DNA of 64,000 nt from an uncultured bacterium (lineage in GTDB: Bacteria; Bacillota_I; Bacilli_A; RFN20; CAG-826). A program made the translations under genes and the position numbers. Under the pieces are notes generated by a model. The model saw nothing but the letters and a program-made list of their open reading frames with translations, was not told the origin of the DNA and ran no database searches. Within the stretch, counting starts at the first letter, position 1. Each line of letters opens with the position of its first letter. Below are positions 59,912 through 64,000 of the stretch, in pieces. The DNA is taken from the NCBI GenBank assembly GCA_949295325.1, contig CASFKG010000002.1, positions 264,047 through 328,046 on the forward strand, given 5' to 3'.

Positions 59912-59939
59912 TGTTAAATTATCGGGAAAGCGCTATCAA
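59912..59939 (-). promoter_or_regulatory. Promoter with LacI-type operator
   Basis: Minus strand: TTGATA (59934-59939), 16 bases, TTAACA (59912-59917, weak). GGAAAGCGCTATCA (plus, 59925-59938) is the operator and sits at the same place relative to the -35 as at 10767 and 45889. Confidence 0.65.
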
Positions 59940-59956
59940 AAAGAAAGGGGAAACTA

Positions 59957-61240
59957 TCATTGTTTCGGCTTGAATACCGTCAGATTCCGGCCGTAAATGC
60001 CGTTTTCGAGCTTTCCGCGGACAAGGTGCCCACCCTTGACGGCGCAGTAGGCAAAGCGGCCGCTATGGCCGTAGCCGACCCCGTCGGCGATCTTTTCCAC
60101 GAGCACGGAATCCCCCAGGCCATCTAAGGACGAGAGGTACTCTTCCGTCAGTTCATCCCCCACCCTGATGGCCTCCTTCGTCCGTTCCTTCCTCGTCGCG
60201 GCCGGAACCTGTCCGGGCATAACGGCGGCCCGGGTGCCGGGGCGGGGCGAATACGGGAAGGCGTGGAGGAAGGAAATCTTGGCCTTTTTGACGAAATCCA
60301 GTGAATTTTTAAAGTCATCGTCGGTCTCCCCTGGGAAGCCGGCGATGAAATCGGCGGCGATCGCGGCGCCCGGGAAGGCCGCGCGGATGAGTTCGGCTTT
60401 CTTCAGATACTCGACGGCCGGATAAGGGCGTCCCATCCGCAGAAGCGTCTTTTCCGATCCGGACTGCAGGGGCATATGGAAATGGGGGCAGAGCCTCCCT
60501 TCCCCGTTTTTGAGAGAAGAAAGGATCCCTTCGTCGACCTCGCTGCTTTCGAGGCTCCCGAGCCGGATGCGGGCATCGGCGGGCAGAGCCTCCAGAAGAT
60601 CCTCGACTAGTCCCCCGAGGCCCTTCTCCCCACGGTCTTTCCCGTAAAGGCCGAGGTGGATGCCGGTAAGGACGATTTCCCGGTAGCCCTGTCCGTAGAG
60701 GGCGCCGGCCTCCTTCAAGACGAGCGCCTTTTCGCGGCTGCGGACCGGGCCCCGCAGATAGGGTACGAGGCAATAGGCGCAGAAGGCGTCGCAGCCGTCT
60801 TCGATCTTAAGATAGGCCCTCGCCCGGTCGCCGCAAACGGCGTGGCCCGCCTCCTCGTAAACGTGGTAATCGCGCGGTTTTCCTACCAAAATGACCGGTT
60901 TCTGCGGCCTTCTCCCGTCCAACCGGTCCAAAAAAGCGTACTTCGGATAGGTCCCGTAGACATAGTCGGCGCCGAGCTCGGCGAACTTCTCCGGTTCGTC
61001 TTGGCTAGCGCATCCCGCGACGACCAAAACGGCATCGGGGCAAACTCTTCTCAGCGAAGCGGCTTTCTGTCTCGACTTCCTTTCGCCTTCGCTAGTCACC
61101 GCGCAGGTATTGAGATAGACGAGGTCGGCCTCTTCCGGCCTTTCGGCTATTTCGTAGCCCCGGTCCCTCAGGAGCCTACGGGCCGCGCTTTCCTCGTAGG
61201 AATTGACCTTGCAGCCAAGGGAAAACAGATAGGCCTTCAT
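59957..61240 (-). CDS. mtaB: tRNA t6A37 methylthiotransferase MtaB
   Basis: Radical-SAM enzyme converting t6A37 to ms2t6A37. N-terminal UPF0004 domain with cysteines in SLGCKVN and NTCAV, radical-SAM motif CDAFCAYC (about 155), and a C-terminal TRAM domain. ATG at 61238-61240 gives 427 residues; a longer reading lies inside the upstream gene. Probably last in a long unit from the guanine-deaminase-like gene through rsmE. Confidence 0.93.
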   Translation of the reverse strand: MKAYLFSLGCKVNSYEESAARRLLRDRGYEIAERPEEADLVYLNTCAVTSEGERKSRQKAASLRRVCPDAVLVVAGCASQDEPEKFAELGADYVYGTYPKYAFLDRLDGRRPQKPVILVGKPRDYHVYEEAGHAVCGDRARAYLKIEDGCDAFCAYCLVPYLRGPVRSREKALVLKEAGALYGQGYREIVLTGIHLGLYGKDRGEKGLGGLVEDLLEALPADARIRLGSLESSEVDEGILSSLKNGEGRLCPHFHMPLQSGSEKTLLRMGRPYPAVEYLKKAELIRAAFPGAAIAADFIAGFPGETDDDFKNSLDFVKKAKISFLHAFPYSPRPGTRAAVMPGQVPAATRKERTKEAIRVGDELTEEYLSSLDGLGDSVLVEKIADGVGYGHSGRFAYCAVKGGHLVRGKLENGIYGRNLTVFKPKQ

Positions 61241-61241
61241 T

Positions 61242-62009
61242 TTACCTCCTCCCCTCTTTTTCCAACCGGGAGAGCAGATAGGCGGATACCAGTTTCCCGC
61301 CCGAGAGGGCGCGTAGCAAAGCCCGTTTGTCGCCGGCGTAATAGCCCTCGGCCACGGGTAGCGAACGGACAAGGACACCCGTCTTCGAAACGCTGCGCAT
61401 GTATTTGTCGAAATAGCATAGCATCGCGTCCAGACGGCCTTGCGAATTGACAAAATAAAGCCTTTCGGCATCGAAATCGTAAAAAGCCATACCGCCCGAC
61501 CTTGCATCCTCGTAGACCGGGGTAAGACGCGTGAACAGAGAAGCATAGAGCCTTGGCCCGTAGGACTCGAAGGGATCGATGAGGAGGCCCTCGAATTTCC
61601 TAAGCAGGGAATCGTAGGGTGCCTTTTCCAATAGCGACATGTCTCCCCCGTATAGGCGGTTCACGCTGCCGGCGAAGAAGGGGATGTAGATTACCTCGCT
61701 TCCCCTTTCGAAATAGGGCAGTCCGCTTCTCACCTTGTCAAGGGCCGCCTTGACGTCGAAGGAGGGATCCTTCTTTTTTGCCGACAAGGCGGTTTTGTAG
61801 GCGGACTCCAACTTCCTCTTGGCAAAATACCCCCTGATGACCACGTTGGCCCGGACGACGTCGAAGGTGTCCTCCGGCTTGAGCAGGAATTCGAAGCCGG
61901 GAAGGGAGGAAAGAACGGGGCTGTTGGCCGCGTAATAAGCCCATTCCTCGCTGTCGTAGTAACGGGTCTTGGCCTGGCATTTCCTGAGCGTTTCGTATAG
62001 GCCCATCAT
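61242..62009 (-). CDS. Conserved hypothetical protein between rsmE and mtaB
   Basis: About 255 residues (start ATG at 62009 or 62006; both overlap the rsmE stop, ATGATG). Mixed alpha/beta, no signal or span. Distinct stretches are RYYDSEEWAYYAANSPVL, EVIYIPFFAGSVNRLYGG and FYDFDAERLYFVNSQGRLDAM. No family recognised. Tight coupling to rsmE and mtaB suggests an RNA-modification or housekeeping link, which is inference only. Confidence 0.7.
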   Translation of the reverse strand: MMGLYETLRKCQAKTRYYDSEEWAYYAANSPVLSSLPGFEFLLKPEDTFDVVRANVVIRGYFAKRKLESAYKTALSAKKKDPSFDVKAALDKVRSGLPYFERGSEVIYIPFFAGSVNRLYGGDMSLLEKAPYDSLLRKFEGLLIDPFESYGPRLYASLFTRLTPVYEDARSGGMAFYDFDAERLYFVNSQGRLDAMLCYFDKYMRSVSKTGVLVRSLPVAEGYYAGDKRALLRALSGGKLVSAYLLSRLEKEGRR

Positions 62010-62725
62010 CCTTCCTCCAACGCGGCGAACAAGGAGCAACAGTAGATGGCCGCCGTCTCGGCCCGGAGGATGTTCTTCCCGAGGCTTACCGCCTCGAAGC
62101 CGCTATCGACTGCCTTCTCGACTTCGTAGCGTTCGAATCCCCCTTCGGGCCCGATGAGTACCAGAAGATCGTTCCCCTTATGGGAGCTTAGGTAACCGAG
62201 CAAGGTTGATGGTTCTCCCCTTAGCCCCTCGTCGGCGATGATCCTGTTTCCGTCAAAAGGCCGTCCCACGAGTTCGTCGAAGGCCAGGGGTTCGTGGACA
62301 ATGGGCAAATCGTCGCGCCGGCACTGTTCGAGAGACGAGGCGACGATCTTTTCCATCCGCTGCCGGCGCTGGCTTTCCTCCCCTTTGGAAAACCTCACCA
62401 CCGAACGGTGGCTGACGAACGGGTAGAAACCCTTGGCCCCGAGCTCGGTGCCTTTTTGCAGAATGAAGTCGTGGCGGTTGCCGCGAAGCAAGCTGAAAGC
62501 CACGTAAATACCCGGCAAAGCAGGCTTTTCCCGGCCGATTTCGCCAATCATCCGGGCTTTTAGGGGATCAAGGGAAACCGCTTCGGCCAAGTAGGCGCGG
62601 TCCCCGAAGACCGCTTCCATCTTGTCGCCTATTTTACCGCGCCTTACCACGCCGAAATGGCGGGAGGCGTCCCCGTCGAAAACGAAAACGCCATCGGTTA
62701 GGGAAAAGGCGACGTATCTTTCCAT
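62006..62725 (-). CDS. rsmE: 16S rRNA m3U1498 methyltransferase RsmE
   Basis: SPOUT methylase for U1498 in 16S rRNA. LIGPEGGFERYEVEKA and LGKNILRAETA are the SAM-knot motifs; the N-terminal PUA-like domain begins RHFGVVRRGKIGD. 239 residues. Start overlaps the TM2 gene stop (TGATG) and its stop overlaps the next gene. Confidence 0.94.
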   Translation of the reverse strand: MERYVAFSLTDGVFVFDGDASRHFGVVRRGKIGDKMEAVFGDRAYLAEAVSLDPLKARMIGEIGREKPALPGIYVAFSLLRGNRHDFILQKGTELGAKGFYPFVSHRSVVRFSKGEESQRRQRMEKIVASSLEQCRRDDLPIVHEPLAFDELVGRPFDGNRIIADEGLRGEPSTLLGYLSSHKGNDLLVLIGPEGGFERYEVEKAVDSGFEAVSLGKNILRAETAAIYCCSLFAALEEG

Positions 62726-63159
62726 CAGCGCATGAACTCCCCGCGGGAGTCCTTGGTTTGAGGGTTGACCAGATATCGGATGCCTAGCGCGGCGTTGACC
62801 GCGAAATCGGCAAGGAAGGGTATGAGGTACCCCCAGGCGCCCAAGGAGCCCGCGAGGAAATAGAGCAAGGAGCCCGCTCCCCCGATTAGCACGATGGTTA
62901 CGGAAAGGACGACGATCCCCCTCTTAGAGTACCCGCGGTAGAAATGATCCGCGCCGAAAATTCCAAGGAACAGGGCGAGGAAAAACGCCAAAAGGCGGCT
63001 CTTGGTCCGGTAGAGTTTGTATTCCCCTTTCAGGGTATCGATATGGCCGGTCATGTCCATGGTCGAGAAGTCGACCAGGGGGTTCTTCGCCCCGCAATAG
63101 GGACACATGTCGCGATCGAGGAGCGGTATGTCCCGGCCGCAGTTACGGCACTTCGGCAT
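62725..63159 (-). CDS. Zinc-ribbon TM2-domain membrane protein
   Basis: 144 residues: an N-terminal zinc ribbon (CRNCG...CPYCG), a linker, then a TM2 domain (LAFFLALFLGIFGADHFYRGYSKRGI) and two more hydrophobic spans. TM2 proteins are poorly characterised. The start overlaps the stop of the deaminase gene (TAATG). Confidence 0.82.
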   Translation of the reverse strand: MPKCRNCGRDIPLLDRDMCPYCGAKNPLVDFSTMDMTGHIDTLKGEYKLYRTKSRLLAFFLALFLGIFGADHFYRGYSKRGIVVLSVTIVLIGGAGSLLYFLAGSLGAWGYLIPFLADFAVNAALGIRYLVNPQTKDSRGEFMR

Positions 63160-63620
63160 TAATAGGAAGTCCTTCCCTTCTTGCGGAGATAGTCCCGGTA
63201 GAGATAGAGGCACTGGCTCCGGTCGAGGCAGTTCATGAACTCCTGCTTGGCTTCGGGAGAGGAGGATATTTCGTAGAACTTCTCGTCCCTGAAGCCGATG
63301 TTCGCTGTGTCCTTGACGTCGCAGCCGTAATAGACCTTCCCGATATTGGCCCAGAGGATGGCCCCGAGGCACATCGGGCAGGGCTCGCCGGTCGTGTAGA
63401 TGACCGATCCCGAAAGATCGAAGCTGCCGACGTTCCGGCAGGCGTCTCTGATCGCCTGCATCTCGCCGTGGCAGGTCGGGTCGCCGTTTTTGACGACCTC
63501 GTTATGGCCGCGGCCGATTATCTCCCCCCGGCGGACGATGACGGCCCCGAAGGGTCCCCCGTCCCCGCTATCGATGCCCTTATAGGCTTCCTTGAGGGCT
63601 TCGTACATGAACTTATCCAT
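63159..63620 (-). CDS. guaD: Guanine deaminase-like nucleoside/base deaminase
   Basis: Cytidine-deaminase superfamily; the GuaD group converts guanine to xanthine. Zinc motif CHGEMQAIRDAC (H-G-E instead of the usual H-A-E) and EPCPMCLGAI; the C-terminal DTANIGFRDEKF block matches Bacillus GuaD rather than TadA. 153 residues, GGAGG eight bases upstream. It overlaps the upstream gene by eight bases. Confidence 0.82.
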   Translation of the reverse strand: MDKFMYEALKEAYKGIDSGDGGPFGAVIVRRGEIIGRGHNEVVKNGDPTCHGEMQAIRDACRNVGSFDLSGSVIYTTGEPCPMCLGAILWANIGKVYYGCDVKDTANIGFRDEKFYEISSSPEAKQEFMNCLDRSQCLYLYRDYLRKKGRTSY

Positions 63621-64000
63621 TGTTTTCCTCCTTCAAAAAAGGGATCCTGTCGACCAGGTATCTTAGGGAATAGGCCAGCCCGGGCGCAATGCCTAAGGCC
63701 CCCGGTATGACGTAGCCTTCCCCCGGAAGCAGCATGTAGCCCTCGGAGACCGGGATCTCGAAATGGGCGAAGAGGAACAACAGTCCCGAAAGCATTCCCC
63801 CAAGGCAGGAAAAAAGCAAAACGACCCCGCTTCTCTTCTTTTTTCCTTCCTGCACCGCGTAGCTCAGGGCGACGAAGAAGCCGAAGAAGGAGATCAAATA
63901 CAGCACGAAGGCGATTTTCGGCAAGACGAAGCCGGTTTCGGTATAGGGGGCGCTATTGCCGAAGGCCAGGTAGATGGCCCTATAGGCATAGACCGCGGTG
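63613..64000 (-). CDS. Membrane protein, unknown (5' end cut by window edge)
   Basis: The frame stays open to the window edge, so the N-terminus is missing. The visible 128 residues hold about four hydrophobic stretches (FVLYLISFFGFFVALSYAV; VVLLFSCLGGMLSGLLFLFAHF; IPGALGIAPGLAYSLRYL). No family recognised. It overlaps the deaminase start by eight bases and is its operon partner. Confidence 0.65.
   Translation of the reverse strand, partial: TAVYAYRAIYLAFGNSAPYTETGFVLPKIAFVLYLISFFGFFVALSYAVQEGKKKRSGVVLLFSCLGGMLSGLLFLFAHFEIPVSEGYMLLPGEGYVIPGALGIAPGLAYSLRYLVDRIPFLKEENNG

Noticed and set aside
1-64000. Mycoplasma-type recoding of TGA as tryptophan
   Set aside because: TGA ends cdd, pheT, mutS2 and others at family-normal lengths, and tryptophan positions use TGG.
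1-64000. CRISPR arrays, insertion sequences or phage genes
   Set aside because: Reading both strands I found no direct-repeat array, transposase, integrase or terminal inverted repeats.

Overview
The window looks like a chromosome segment of a GC-rich member of the Bacillota, most likely a Bacilli/Mollicutes-related gut lineage. Three things suggest this. Gene orders are Firmicute-type: ybeY-cdd-era-recO-glyS, rplU-prp-rpmA with an L27 that carries a cleavable N-terminus, and mraZ-rsmH-...-ftsA-ftsZ. There are T-box leaders on valS and pheS. The division cluster has no peptidoglycan genes at all, as in Mollicutes-type genomes. TGA is used as a stop (for example cdd, pheT, mutS2), so the code is standard. 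Almost every gene is on the minus strand; only rnhC, a DUF523 gene, an ECF S-component and deoC are on plus. This placement is inference from gene content.

Layout. 1-6.8 kb: glyS (cut by the edge), recO, era, cdd, ybeY, a C39-peptidase-like membrane protein, rpmA-prp-rplU, radC and a 60-residue membrane peptide. 6.8-19 kb: valS with T-box, a phosphodiesterase-like enzyme, glyA, engB, lon, tig, a helical-repeat protein, a TetR regulator, a putative HEPN-CBS protein and tRNA-Arg. 19-27 kb: a second TetR regulator, a lipoprotein, uvrC, mutS2, rnhC, rluD-type synthase, lspA. 27-41.8 kb: ileS, ftsZ, ftsA, a small membrane protein, rsmH, mraZ, YceD/DUF177, pheST with T-box, an SpoU methylase, a YgjP-like metalloprotease, DUF523, an ECF S-component and two small membrane proteins.

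41.9-55.9 kb is a starch/maltodextrin locus: three lipoprotein GH13 enzymes (CBM41-type amylase, type I pullulanase, a third amylase/glucosidase), a membrane-anchored surface protein of lower GC, and a MalEFG importer whose MalF-like subunit carries an insert of about 370 residues. Polymer is presumably cut at the surface and oligosaccharides are imported; the ATPase is not in the window. 56-64 kb: rpsU, deoC, a glycosyltransferase with a DeoC paralog lacking the Schiff-base lysine, rpmF, a membrane protein, mtaB, rsmE, a TM2 protein, a guanine-deaminase-like protein and an edge-cut membrane protein.

Two patterns run across the window. A LacI/CcpA-like operator with core AGCGCTTTC lies in or near the promoters of the starch locus (two sites), the phosphodiesterase gene and an unknown membrane protein. 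And at least a dozen genes have a -10 hexamer only 6-9 nt before the start codon with no Shine-Dalgarno, suggesting widespread leaderless mRNAs. I see no insertion sequences, phage genes or CRISPR arrays.
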